A DNA stretch of 64,000 nucleotides from Nonomuraea roseoviolacea subsp. carminata (GCF_024172185.1 NZ_JAMZEC010000001.1:7477001-7541000); one strand, 5' to 3'; positions 33,370-41,212 are shown, numbered from the stretch's first letter. A program made the numbers and translations. Notes: a model not told the origin generated them from the sequence alone.

Positions 33370-33600
33370 ACACTCCGGCGCCCCGGCCCGGCACTCCGGC
33401 ACTCCGGCCCGGCACTCCGGCACTCCGGCGCCCCGGCCCGGCACTCCGGCATCCCGGCCCGGCACTCCGCTCCGGCACTCCGCTCCGGCACCCCGGCACC
33501 CCGGCACTCCGGCATCCCGGTCCGGCAACCTCGCCCTGGCGCCTCGCCTCGGCCACCCCGGACTGGCACCCCGGTCCGGCATCCCGGCACCAAATGGCAC
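33370..33600. repeat. Degenerate short tandem repeats (CACTCCGG/CATCCCGG/CACCCCGG with CCCGG)
   Basis: Some 20 copies of the 8-mer family CACTCCGG, CACCCCGG, CATCCCGG and CGCCCCGG are interleaved with the 5-mer CCCGG (or TCCGG), degrading toward the right end. The array sits in front of the 3' end of the minus-strand EAL/CBS-like gene and within the gap to hisG. The pattern looks like replication-slippage expansion of a low-complexity spacer. Confidence 0.8.
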
Positions 33601-33616
33601 CCCGGCAGATCGTGGC

Positions 33617-34711
33617 TCAGGTTCTGGTCGACGTCACCTCCCGGATCAGGTCGGACACGCGGACGATGCCCATGCAGCGGTTGAGCTCGTCGGTGACCAC
33701 CAGGTCGTCGTACACGCGGGCCGAGTCCCGGCCGGCCGCCTGGATGGCCGCCACCGCCGACGTGGTCTTCGGCACCGTACGCGGCGGATCGGCCAGCCGC
33801 CGCGCCGGCTTCGAGCCGTGCAGCGCGTGCCCGTAGCGGGCGGCGATCGACAGCAGGAAGCGGCCGCGGTCGAGGCTGCCCTTCGGCCGCTGGTACTCGT
33901 CCACCAGGATCACGCTCGTGATCGACGGCTCGTGGCCGAAGGCGGCCACCACCTCCTCCGCCTTCGCCTCGGCGGGGAGCGTCACAGCGGGCAGCAGCAG
34001 CTCCTGGACGCGCGGCCCCAGCTCCACCATGCCGGGCTGCTCGTCGGCGACCGGCAGCGGCACCCGTACCCGCCCGTCCGGCCCCGGGCCCAGCAGGGGA
34101 CCCTCCGCGAGCCGCACACCCCAGCCGCGCACCACCGCGAGCTGAGCCTCCTCCTCGACCCCCTGGGCCAGCACGTGCGCCCCGATGCCGCGGGCCAGCG
34201 TCACCATCGCCTGCCCGACGGCCGCCGCCCGATGGTCGTTGTGGACCCGCGCGACCAGCTCCGGGGCCAGGGCGAGCGCGTACGGCGAGGCGTCCGCGAT
34301 CAGGTCGAGCGGCACCCCCTCCGTCCCGGCGCCGCCGAAGCCCAGCAGGTAGCCGAAGTTGCGCAGCCCTTCGAGCGCGACCCGCAGCATCGGCCGGCCC
34401 TCCGGCGCGCAGGGCCCCGAGAGCACGAGCATCGTCTCGCGGGGATGCCTGCCGGACCTTCGCAGCGCCTCATGCAGCGGCGCGAGCGCCCCGGCCCCCT
34501 CCATCACGACCCGGATGGGCAGGTCGAGCACCAGGGGCAGCGGAACGTCCGGTAGATAGCCCGCCGCGTCCACGGCGGCGGCACAAGCGATGACGGCCCC
34601 TGTGCCGAGATCCACAACGGGGCCTGTGAACAGGGAGGACACGTAGCGATGATGGGAGCGGCAGGGGCGCCGTAGAAGGCACATGAAACGAAGTTCACCG
34701 ACATTTCCCAT
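33617..34711 (-). CDS. Degenerate EAL-like domain fused to a CBS-like domain
   Basis: 364 residues. Residues about 30-235 align by pattern with the end of c-di-GMP phosphodiesterase EAL domains (LARGIGAHVLAQGVEEEAQLAVVRGWGVRLAEGPLLGPG recalls the family ending AEGVET...GxxxAQGYLFGxP), but the EAL triad and the other metal-binding acids are not seen. It is therefore probably an inactive sensor or scaffold. Residues about 240-364 (FGHEPSITSVILVDEYQRPKGSLDRGRFL ... YDDLVVTDELNRCMGIVRVSDLIREV) resemble a CBS-like pair. ATG 34711 is uncertain; ATG 34684 is an alternative. Divergent from the acVLRF1 gene. Confidence 0.65.
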   Translation of the reverse strand: MGNVGELRFMCLLRRPCRSHHRYVSSLFTGPVVDLGTGAVIACAAAVDAAGYLPDVPLPLVLDLPIRVVMEGAGALAPLHEALRRSGRHPRETMLVLSGPCAPEGRPMLRVALEGLRNFGYLLGFGGAGTEGVPLDLIADASPYALALAPELVARVHNDHRAAAVGQAMVTLARGIGAHVLAQGVEEEAQLAVVRGWGVRLAEGPLLGPGPDGRVRVPLPVADEQPGMVELGPRVQELLLPAVTLPAEAKAEEVVAAFGHEPSITSVILVDEYQRPKGSLDRGRFLLSIAARYGHALHGSKPARRLADPPRTVPKTTSAVAAIQAAGRDSARVYDDLVVTDELNRCMGIVRVSDLIREVTSTRT

Positions 34712-34822
34712 GACGTTCCCATGGGCTGGCCGACCGGGAGCCGCGACACGACCTCACTGCTCCGTCCGAGCCGCCAACGGTCCGCCGGGAGTGTCCTCCC
34801 TGGCTGATCCGTCCCGGTCGTC

Positions 34823-35020
34823 GTCCCGGTCGTGCCCAGCGAGGCCCGTGCCCGTCCGTCCCGGTCGTGCCCAGCGAGGCCCGTGCCCGTCCGTCCCGGT
34901 CGTGCCCAGCGAGGTCCTTGTTCGTCGGTCCCGGTCGTCGTCCGGTCGTATCCAGCGAGGTCCTCACCCGTCCGTCCCGGCCGTCGTCCGGTCGTGCCCA
35001 GCAAGCCCTGGCCGTGCCCG
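34823..35020. repeat. 35-bp tandem repeats
   Basis: Units begin GTCCCGGTCGTGCCCAGCGA. Units at 34823-34857 and 34858-34892 are identical over 35 bp, that at 34893-34927 differs only in its last third, and those at 34928-34973 and from 34974 carry an extra 11-bp GTCGTCCGGTC-like insertion. The internal identity of the first two units shows recent duplication. Confidence 0.85.
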
Positions 35021-35030
35021 ACAAGGCCCT

Positions 35031-35087
35031 CTGCGACACGGACGGAGAGAGCCGTGCCCGGCAAGGCCCTCTCCGTCCGTGTCGCAG
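35031..35087 (+). promoter_or_regulatory. Perfect 19-bp hairpin just upstream of the acVLRF1 gene
   Basis: CTGCGACACGGACGGAGAG (35031-35049) and its exact complement at 35069-35087 flank a 19-base loop. If transcription of the downstream gene starts before it, its 5' leader would carry this stem 25 bases ahead of the ATG. It could equally terminate transcripts coming through the repeats. Confidence 0.6.
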
Positions 35088-35112
35088 GCGAGGGGTCGGC
35101 TAGCCTTCGGGC

Positions 35113-35796
35113 ATGAGCGCGCGACCGGCCAAGGGCGGCGGGCGGTGGGTGTCCGTGCCGCCGGAGCGGGTCCACCCGTGGATCGACGGGTTCGCCGACC
35201 GGCACGGGCCGTTCGAGGCGTCGGGCGACGAGCGGGCGGTGCGGCTGGTGGCCGCCGACGGGGCGCTCGCCGAGCTGCGCGTGCCGTTCCCGCCCATGCT
35301 CCCCGGCCCTCCTCATGTCACCCGGCTGGTCACGCACGCCCGCGCCGAGCGGCGCATCGGAGTCGTGCTGGTGCGGCTCGGAGGGTACGCGGCCGGGGTG
35401 TTCCGGGGGACGGAGCTGGTGGCGTCGAAGGTCGGGTCCCGGCTCGTGCAGGGGCGTACGGCGGCGGGCGGCTGGTCGCAGCAGCGCTTCGCCCGGCGCC
35501 GCCGCAACCAGGCGGACCAGGCGCTGGAGACGGCGGCCGACACCGCCCTGCGCGTCCTGACGCCCCACCTGCCGGAGCTGGAGGCCGTGGTGCTGGGCGG
35601 AGACCGCAGGGCCGTGGACGTCCTGCGCGCGGACCGCCGCCTCGCGCCGCTGCTCGCCCTGGAGGCGGAGCCGTTCCTGACCGTCCCGGACCCGAGGCTG
35701 GCCGTGCTGCGCGCGACGCCGGCGGAGTTCCGCGCGGTCCGGATCCACGTGGTGGACCCGCCCGGGGGTGGAGAGGCCGGGCGCCGCCGCGGCTGA
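35113..35796 (+). CDS. acVLRF1-family peptidyl-tRNA hydrolase (actinobacterial Vms1-like release factor)
   Basis: 227 residues with an eRF1/Vms1-like (VLRF1) domain. The catalytic GxxQ glutamine is in GGWSQQRFARRRRNQ (around residues 118-132), followed by a helix rich in arginine. Related proteins release nascent chains from stalled 60S or 50S subunits in ribosome quality control; the actinobacterial branch lacks the partner domains of eukaryotic Vms1. The stop codon lies within the first complete unit of a 42-bp tandem repeat. ATG 35113 follows TCGGCTAGCCTTCGGGC and lacks a clear Shine-Dalgarno. Confidence 0.8.
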   Translation: MSARPAKGGGRWVSVPPERVHPWIDGFADRHGPFEASGDERAVRLVAADGALAELRVPFPPMLPGPPHVTRLVTHARAERRIGVVLVRLGGYAAGVFRGTELVASKVGSRLVQGRTAAGGWSQQRFARRRRNQADQALETAADTALRVLTPHLPELEAVVLGGDRRAVDVLRADRRLAPLLALEAEPFLTVPDPRLAVLRATPAEFRAVRIHVVDPPGGGEAGRRRG

Positions 35797-35930
35797 CAGG
35801 GGCCCGGAGCGGAGAGACTGAGCGCCGCCGCCGGCTGACAGGGGGCCGGAGCGGAGAGGCCGGGCGCCGCTGTCGGCTGGCAGGGGGGCGGAGCGGAGGG
35901 GTGGCGCGCTGCCGTCGGCTGACGGGGAGC
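35771..35930. repeat. 42-bp tandem repeats running across the acVLRF1 stop codon
   Basis: Units start GGCTGACAGGGG... at 35791, 35833 and 35875, each 42 bp, with a partial unit before (35771-35790) and after (from 35917). The TGA at 35794-35796 that ends the acVLRF1 gene is the TGA of the first unit. Because 42 is a multiple of three, the same stop recurs in frame in the next unit. Confidence 0.85.
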
Positions 35931-36096
35931 CGACGAGGCGGGGGAGGAGGGGGCCTGAAGCTCGCTGAAACGGATAACAGAATAATGCTCCGGTAAGCGG
36001 TTGCCAGCGAAACCGCAGCTTGAGTCGATTCAAAACGATCTCGCCGGCCGCTATGATGAGCGGCGTTCACCCCCCGGCGCGGCCTCGTGAGGATCC
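35797..36096. other. Intergenic region before the second lacI
   Basis: 300 bases. The left half is the remainder of the 42-bp repeats. The right half (about 35960-36060) is AT-richer and holds the promoter and operator described at 36020-36057. No gene seen. Confidence 0.6.
36020..36057 (+). promoter_or_regulatory. Promoter and operator of the yes-like lacI gene
   Basis: The operator TTGAGTCGATTCAA (36020-36033) is a palindrome with one mismatch pair around a central CG, as LacI-family sites are. It overlaps the -35 hexamer TTCAAA (36029-36034), which is 17 bases before the -10 TATGAT (36052-36057). The same 13-base core recurs at 37787-37799 in front of the transporter operon, so the protein encoded 39 bases downstream is the obvious ligand. 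Confidence 0.8.
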
Positions 36097-37113
36097 ATGG
36101 CGACAAGGAGCATCAAGGAGGTCGCGCGGCTGGCGCGCGTCTCGGTCGGCACCGTGAGCAACGTGCTCAACCGCCCCGAGATCGTCGCCCCCGCGACCAG
36201 GGCGCGCGTGTTCGACGCCATCCGCGAGCTGGGCTTCGTCCGCAATGAGGTGGCCCGCCACCTGCGCGTCGGCCGCAGCCGCACCGTCGGCCTGGTCGTG
36301 CTCGACGTGGCCAACCCCTTCTTCGCCGACGTCGCGCAGGGCGCCGAGGCGCTGGCCGACGAGCACGACACGATGGTCGTGCTGTGCAACAGCGGCACCG
36401 ACCCCAACCGCGAGCGCCGCCACCTCGACCAGCTCGAACAGCAGCGCGTCATGGGCATACTGATCACCCCGGTCGACGCGGGCAGCCCGCGGCTGGCCGA
36501 CCTCGCGGCCCGGGGCACCCCCGTGGTGCTGGTCGACAGCGCCGCCACCGGGCTGCAGTGCTCGGTGGCCGTGGACGACCGGTTGGGCGGGCAGATCGCC
36601 GCCGCCCACCTCATCGAGCAGGGGCATCGCCGCATCGCGTTCGTCGGCGGGCCGCCGTCGATCAAACAGGTGGCCGACCGGCACGCGGGCGCGGCCGGCG
36701 CGGTCGAGGCCGCCCGCGGGGTCGAGCTGCTCGACGCGTCGATGCCGATGCTGAGCGCCGCCGCCGGGCGGGCCGCCGGCGAGCGCGTCGCCGCCCTGCC
36801 CCCGGCCGAGCGGCCGACGGCCGCCTTCTGCGCCAACGACCTGCTCGCCCTCGGGTTTTTGCAGGCCATGGCCGCGTGCGGCCTGCGCGTGCCCGGCGAC
36901 ATGGCCATCGTCGGCTACGACGACATCGACTTCGCCGCCGCGGCGGCGGTCCCCCTCTCGTCGGTACGGCAGCCGCGCGAACTGCTCGGCCGCACGGCCG
37001 TCGAGCTCCTGCTGGAGGAGGTCGCCCATCCGGAGCGGCACCGGCACCGGCAGGTGATCTTCCAACCGGACCTGGTGGTCCGGGAGTCCAGCGCGCTGCG
37101 GAGGCGCGACTAG
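36097..37113 (+). CDS. LacI-family regulator of the rhamnogalacturonan-type cluster
   Basis: 338 residues. Headpiece SIKEVARLARVSVGTVSNVLNRPEIVAPATRARV, hinge region NEVARHLRVGRSRTVGLVVLDVANPFFADV, then the sugar-binding core ending IVGYDDIDFAAAAAVPLSSVRQP. It should repress the downstream genes until a breakdown product of the polysaccharide binds. GAGG lies 8 bases before the ATG. The DUF1961 gene follows 13 bases after the stop and is probably co-transcribed. Confidence 0.92.
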   Translation: MATRSIKEVARLARVSVGTVSNVLNRPEIVAPATRARVFDAIRELGFVRNEVARHLRVGRSRTVGLVVLDVANPFFADVAQGAEALADEHDTMVVLCNSGTDPNRERRHLDQLEQQRVMGILITPVDAGSPRLADLAARGTPVVLVDSAATGLQCSVAVDDRLGGQIAAAHLIEQGHRRIAFVGGPPSIKQVADRHAGAAGAVEAARGVELLDASMPMLSAAAGRAAGERVAALPPAERPTAAFCANDLLALGFLQAMAACGLRVPGDMAIVGYDDIDFAAAAAVPLSSVRQPRELLGRTAVELLLEEVAHPERHRHRQVIFQPDLVVRESSALRRRD

Positions 37114-37126
37114 GAGGAGCGGCATC

Positions 37127-37783
37127 GTGACCGAGATCTACCGCAACCGGCTCGCCGGCCCCGACGACCTGGAGGGGTTCCGGATGGAAGGAGCCGGGGC
37201 GGTCTCCTTTCCGCTGGGCAGGATGCGGCTGGAGAGCCTGCGCCCGCCGGCCGACGGGCAGGCCGCGAACCTGGTGCTCTGGTGCCCGGAGGAGTTCCCC
37301 GCCGACGTGCGGATCGAGTGGGACTTCTGGCCGGTCAGGGAGCCAGGGCTGGCCATCCTGTTCTTCCACGCGCGGGGGAGGGGCGGCGAGGACCTGTTCG
37401 ATCCGGCGCTGGCCCGGCGCGAGGGGCCGTACGAGCAGTACCACAGCGGCGACATCGACGCCTACCACGTGTCCTACTTCCGGCGGATGTGGCAGTCGGA
37501 GCGAAAGTTGCACACCTGCAACCTGCGGAAGAGTCACGGCTTCCACCTCGTCGCGCAGGGGCCCGACCCGCTGCCCGCGGTGCTCGACGCCGAGGGCCCC
37601 TACGCCATGCGGCTCGACGTCCGCGCAGGTGAGGTGACGTTCGCGGTCAACGATCTGGTCTCGTTCCGCTGGCAGGACGAGGGTCTCCTGGGCGGTCCGG
37701 CGCTGGCCGGAGGCAAGATCGGGTTTCGGCAGATGGCCCCGTTGATCGGCGAATACGCAAATCTCCGGGTTTCGTGTCATTGA
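37127..37783 (+). CDS. DUF1961 (YesU-like) protein
   Basis: 218 residues with a concanavalin-like beta-sandwich pattern: VLWCPEEFPADVRIEWDFWPVREPGLAILFFHARGRGG, QYHSGDIDAYHVSYFRR and the end VNDLVSFRWQDEG...KIGFRQMAP. DUF1961 proteins, such as B. subtilis YesU, accompany pectin/rhamnogalacturonan genes; their activity is not established as far as I know. GTG 37127 follows AGGAGG by 8 bases. No signal peptide, so cytoplasmic. Its TGA stop is part of the -35 of the next promoter. Confidence 0.8.
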   Translation: MTEIYRNRLAGPDDLEGFRMEGAGAVSFPLGRMRLESLRPPADGQAANLVLWCPEEFPADVRIEWDFWPVREPGLAILFFHARGRGGEDLFDPALARREGPYEQYHSGDIDAYHVSYFRRMWQSERKLHTCNLRKSHGFHLVAQGPDPLPAVLDAEGPYAMRLDVRAGEVTFAVNDLVSFRWQDEGLLGGPALAGGKIGFRQMAPLIGEYANLRVSCH

Positions 37784-37808
37784 CTCTGAGTCGATTCAAC
37801 ACTACGTT
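37780..37808 (+). promoter_or_regulatory. Promoter of the yes-like transport operon with LacI operator in the spacer
   Basis: -35 TTGACT (37780-37785), 17-base spacer and -10 TACGTT (37803-37808). The operator CTGAGTCGATTCAA (37786-37799) fills the spacer and shares 13 of 14 bases with the site at the lacI promoter. RNA polymerase and repressor would exclude each other. The transcript would have a leader of about 95 bases before the DUF624 gene. Confidence 0.82.
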
Positions 37809-37910
37809 CGCCACCAACCGCAGCGGTCATCCGCCCGTAACCGGGTGGGAACCGCAGCGCAACGCCCCCATCACCGTGTCCGCGCACACGCCACGAGAAA
37901 GTGCTGCCGG

Positions 37911-38540
37911 ATGAGCCATTCCACCACGTCAACCAGGGTCTACGCGGTCTGCTCGGAGTTCGTCTGGGCGGTCCGGCTGAACCTGCTGTGGCTCGTCTTC
38001 GCCCTCGCGGGCGGAGTCGTCCTGGGAATGGGGCCCTCCACCATGGCCGCGTACACGCTGGCCCGGAGGCACGCTCGTGGTGAATCGTTTCAGGCGACGC
38101 GTGAGTTCTGGGCCGTCTACCGGCGGGAGTTCGTCCGCGGCTCGCTGCTGGTGCTGCCCGCCGCGGTGCTGGGCGTCGTCCTCGTGGGCGACTACCTGTA
38201 CCTGAGCGCCCTCGGGCCCACCTCGGGAGCGTTGCGGATCGCGACCCTCGTGGCGCTCGTCGCACTGGCCGGTGTGGGGGCGCAGGTGGGGCCGCTCTAC
38301 GCGCACTACGACCTGCCGCTGCGGGCCTACTGGCCCAAGGCGGCGCAGCTAGCGCTGCTGCGTCCGGCTTCATCCGTGCTGTTGCTGCTAGCGCTATCAG
38401 CCATCGCCGCCGCGACCTCGGCGGCGCCCCTCCTCGCCCCCCTGATCAGCTTCGGCGCGTGGATCTCACTCAACACGTGGCTTTGCCAGCGCTTCTTCGC
38501 CGAGAACGAGGCGCGACTGCTTTCGAAAGGGAACTCATGA
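37911..38540 (+). CDS. DUF624 (YesL-like) membrane protein
   Basis: 209 residues with five to six hydrophobic segments (NLLWLVFALAGGVVLGMGPSTMAAYTLARR is the family signature). YesL-like proteins regularly accompany sugar ABC transporters of the YesOPQ/LplABC type in Firmicutes and actinobacteria; the role is unknown, perhaps assembly or an accessory subunit. ATG 37911 has only a weak GAGAAAG upstream. It overlaps the lipoprotein gene (ATGA). Confidence 0.82.
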   Translation: MSHSTTSTRVYAVCSEFVWAVRLNLLWLVFALAGGVVLGMGPSTMAAYTLARRHARGESFQATREFWAVYRREFVRGSLLVLPAAVLGVVLVGDYLYLSALGPTSGALRIATLVALVALAGVGAQVGPLYAHYDLPLRAYWPKAAQLALLRPASSVLLLLALSAIAAATSAAPLLAPLISFGAWISLNTWLCQRFFAENEARLLSKGNS

Positions 38541-40099
38541 GCGCATCACGTCGTAGCCGGCTCATCGCCGGTGTGTTAACGCTCACGGCCGCGCTGACCG
38601 CCTCGGCCTGCTCGGGCGGCGGCGACGCCCCCAAGACCGACTCCAACACGATCACCTTCATGGCGAGGCTGTTCGGCACGGCGCCCAACCCCCAGGGCGA
38701 GATGCAGCAGGCCGTCGAGAAGTTCCTGGGCAAGAAGATCCACGTCACCTGGGTCCCCAACGCGCAGTACAGCGACAAGATCAACGTCACTCTGGCCTCG
38801 GACAGCATCCCGCAGGTCATCGACGTGGACCCGCACCTGCCGGCGTTCGTCAAGGCCGCGCAGGCCGGGGCGTTCTGGGACCTCACCGACAAGATCGACA
38901 AGTACCCGAACCTCAAGCCGGCGGACCAGCGCACGGCCCTGAACTCCTCCATCAACGGCAAGATCTACGGCTTCTACCGGATGCGGCCCCTGCTGCGCTC
39001 GGCGGTCATCATCCGCAAGGACTGGCTGGAGAAGGTCGGCCTGAAGGAGCCGCAGACGGTCGACGACCTCTATCAGGTCGCCAAGGCGTTCACGGAGAAG
39101 GACCCCGACGGCAACGGCAAGAAGGACACCTACGGGCTCATCATCCCGAAGTGGCCGGGCAACTACGCCACCGCCAGCCCGTACGACGTGATCGAGACCT
39201 GGTTCGGCGCCCCGAACGGCTGGGGCCGGCGCAACGGCAAGATCGTGCCCGGCTTCGACACGCCGGAGTTCCTGGAGGCCAACAAGTGGCTGAAGAAGAT
39301 GGTCGGCGAGGGCCTGGTCAACCCGGACTTCGCCACCCTCGACGCGGCCAAGTGGAACGAGCCCTTCCACCAGAACAAGGGCGGCATGATCATCGACGTC
39401 AACATCCGCTCCCGGCAGGTCCTCGACCTGTTCAAGGAGGACGACCCGGAGCACTACGGTGACAAGGTCACCATGGTCGGCAACCTCAAGCTGTCCGACG
39501 ACAAGAAGTTCTCCTACCCGTTCACCGGCTACAACGACGTCCTGGCCATCTCCAAGCAGAGCGTGCGGACCGAGGCCGACCTCGACAACGTGCTGAAGTC
39601 GCTGGACAAGCTGGCCACCAAGGAGGGCCAGGTCCTGCTGCAGAACGGCATCGAGGGCCGCAACTTCAAGGTCGAGAACGGCGACACCGCCGCGCTGATC
39701 AACGAGGACGACCCCGCCGTCAAGACCATCCAGAACGACGTGGACAACGCCTTCACCCAGCTCAGCACCAAGGGCACGGCGGACATCGGCGGCATCGCCT
39801 ACCAGCGCGTGCCGTCCGGCGAGCCGTACAAGGCGATGCTCAAGCTCCAGAAGGAGCTGATGGCGGAGGACCTCAAGACGGCCGTGCACAACGTCGGCCT
39901 GCCCGTGGTCTCACCCACCGCCGTCCAGCGGGGCCCGCAGATCGACACGATCATCCCGGACGCCCGGATCAAGTACCTGTCCGGCCAGCTCGACGACGAG
40001 GGGCTGAAGGCCGAGATCAAGCGCTGGTACGACAGCGGCGGCACGCAGGTGACCGCCGAGATGAACGACCTGATCGCCAAGCTCGGCCCCACGAGCTGA
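38537..40099 (+). CDS. Sugar ABC transporter substrate-binding lipoprotein (YesO/LplA-like)
   Basis: 520 residues with a lipoprotein signal: basic MSASRRSR, a hydrophobic stretch, then the lipobox ASAC with the lipidated C25. The large size and the motif SAVIIRKDWLEKVGLKEPQTVDDLYQVAKAF...DPDGNGKKDTYGL are typical of the LplA/YesO type of oligosaccharide-binding protein, which contains a calcium-binding-like DPDGNGKKD loop. It should capture pectin-derived oligogalacturonides or rhamnogalacturonan fragments outside the membrane. A hairpin separates it from the permease genes. Confidence 0.9.
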   Translation: MSASRRSRLIAGVLTLTAALTASACSGGGDAPKTDSNTITFMARLFGTAPNPQGEMQQAVEKFLGKKIHVTWVPNAQYSDKINVTLASDSIPQVIDVDPHLPAFVKAAQAGAFWDLTDKIDKYPNLKPADQRTALNSSINGKIYGFYRMRPLLRSAVIIRKDWLEKVGLKEPQTVDDLYQVAKAFTEKDPDGNGKKDTYGLIIPKWPGNYATASPYDVIETWFGAPNGWGRRNGKIVPGFDTPEFLEANKWLKKMVGEGLVNPDFATLDAAKWNEPFHQNKGGMIIDVNIRSRQVLDLFKEDDPEHYGDKVTMVGNLKLSDDKKFSYPFTGYNDVLAISKQSVRTEADLDNVLKSLDKLATKEGQVLLQNGIEGRNFKVENGDTAALINEDDPAVKTIQNDVDNAFTQLSTKGTADIGGIAYQRVPSGEPYKAMLKLQKELMAEDLKTAVHNVGLPVVSPTAVQRGPQIDTIIPDARIKYLSGQLDDEGLKAEIKRWYDSGGTQVTAEMNDLIAKLGPTS

Positions 40100-40150
40100 C
40101 CCCGTCCCGGAGGGACCCGGGCCGCCGCCCAGGTCTCTCCCAGCCGTTCG

Positions 40151-40216
40151 GAAACCCGCCGCCCCGCCGTCGTGCGTGACCAAGTCGTGCGTGACCAAGA
40201 CGAGCCGGCGGGTTTC
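40151..40216 (+). promoter_or_regulatory. Intercistronic hairpin with a duplicated 15-bp loop segment
   Basis: GAAACCCGCCG (40151-40161) pairs with CGGCGGGTTTC (40206-40216), an 11-bp perfect stem. The loop holds the tandem duplication GTCGTGCGTGACCAA at 40169-40183 and 40184-40198. It lies between the lipoprotein stop and the strong Shine-Dalgarno of the first permease, the classical position of an element that keeps binding-protein mRNA more abundant than permease mRNA. Confidence 0.65.
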
Positions 40217-40237
40217 TCCCGAGGAAAGGAGGCCGCT

Positions 40238-41212
40238 GTGGCCACCGACCTGGCGCCGCCTCCGACGAGCGCGGCGAGCATCTCCGGGCGCCGGCGCCGG
40301 AGGGCGGGGCTGCGCGACGTCTTCACGCGCTACCGCTGGCTCTACCTGATGCTCCTGCCGGGCGTCGTCTACTTCGCGCTGTTCAAGTACCTGCCGATGT
40401 ACGGCGTGACGATCGCGTTCCAGGACTTCCTGCCGTTCCTCGGCTACTCGGGCAGCCCCTGGGTCGGGTTCAAGCACTTCGAGGAGCTGTTCTCCGGCCC
40501 CGACTTCGGCCGGCTGCTGTTCAACACGCTCTTCCTGGCGCTGCTGCACATCGTCTTCGTCTTCCCGGCACCGATCGTCGTCGCGCTGCTGCTGAACGAG
40601 CTGCGGGTCACCGTGCTCAAGCGCACGGTGCAGTCGCTGGTCTACATCCCGCACTTCCTGTCGTGGACGATCGTGGCGTCGCTGACGTACATCCTGTTCG
40701 CGGCGGACTTCGGCGTGCTGTCCGGCTGGATCCGCGACGTCCTCGGCGACACCTCGAAGATCGACTACATGGCGCAGGAGGAGTGGTTCCGGCCGATCGT
40801 CGTCCTGCAGCAGCTCTGGAAGCAGACCGGCTGGGGCACGATCATCTACCTCGCCGCGCTGGCCGGCGTGGACCCGCAGCTCTACGAGGCGGCGCGCATG
40901 GACGGCGCGGGACGCTTCAAGCAGCTCTGGCACGTCACGCTGCCCGCGATCCGCCCGACGATCGTCGTCATGGCCATCCTCGCCTCCGGCAACCTGCTCG
41001 ACTCGGGCTTCGAGCAGATCTGGCTGATGACCACCTCGCTGAACCGCTCCGTCGCCGACGTGTTCGACACCTACGTCTACTACTCCGGCATCACGCAGGG
41101 CGCGATCAGCTACTCCACCGCCGTCGGCCTGTTCAAGGGCGTGGCCGGCGTCATCCTGATCTTCGGCTCCAACTGGCTGGCCAAGCGCCTCGGCCAGCGG
41201 GGACTGTTCTGA
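40238..41212 (+). CDS. Sugar ABC transporter permease (YesP/LplB-like)
   Basis: 324 residues, six membrane segments, with the EAA loop EAARMDGAGRFKQLWHVTLPAIRPT that docks on an ATPase. N-terminal features FKYLPMYGVTIAFQDF mark the LplB family. GTG 40238 has AGGAAAGGAGG 6 bases upstream. No ATPase gene is in the cluster; such transporters often use a shared MsiK-type ATPase encoded elsewhere. Confidence 0.92.
   Translation: MATDLAPPPTSAASISGRRRRRAGLRDVFTRYRWLYLMLLPGVVYFALFKYLPMYGVTIAFQDFLPFLGYSGSPWVGFKHFEELFSGPDFGRLLFNTLFLALLHIVFVFPAPIVVALLLNELRVTVLKRTVQSLVYIPHFLSWTIVASLTYILFAADFGVLSGWIRDVLGDTSKIDYMAQEEWFRPIVVLQQLWKQTGWGTIIYLAALAGVDPQLYEAARMDGAGRFKQLWHVTLPAIRPTIVVMAILASGNLLDSGFEQIWLMTTSLNRSVADVFDTYVYYSGITQGAISYSTAVGLFKGVAGVILIFGSNWLAKRLGQRGLF

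Larger units (their letters stand above)
32997..33616. other. Repeat-rich spacer between hisG and the EAL/CBS-like gene
   Basis: 620 bases with no credible gene. From left to right: a hisG terminator hairpin (33032-33058), a perfect 15-bp tandem duplication (33136-33165), about 180 bases without visible structure, then about 230 bases of degenerate 8-bp and 5-bp GC-rich repeats (33370-33600). ORFs here read only as proline/serine/glycine or arginine strings and are judged artefacts of composition. Confidence 0.6.
34712..35112. other. Repeat-rich divergent spacer before the acVLRF1 gene
   Basis: 401 bases between divergent genes, with five 35-46-bp tandem units (34823-about 35020) followed directly by a 19-bp perfect hairpin (35031-35087) that ends 25 bases before the acVLRF1 ATG. 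No protein-coding potential is seen: the apparent ORFs are frame translations of the repeats. No clear promoter was recognised. Confidence 0.6.

Noticed and set aside
33370..33600. CRISPR array
   Set aside because: Repeats are only 5-8 bp, back to back and degenerate, without spacers of constant length and with no cas genes in the window.
34823..35020. CRISPR-like or integron attC repeats
   Set aside because: Units are 35 bp and directly adjacent, with no unique spacers. There is no integrase gene or attC-like structure nearby.
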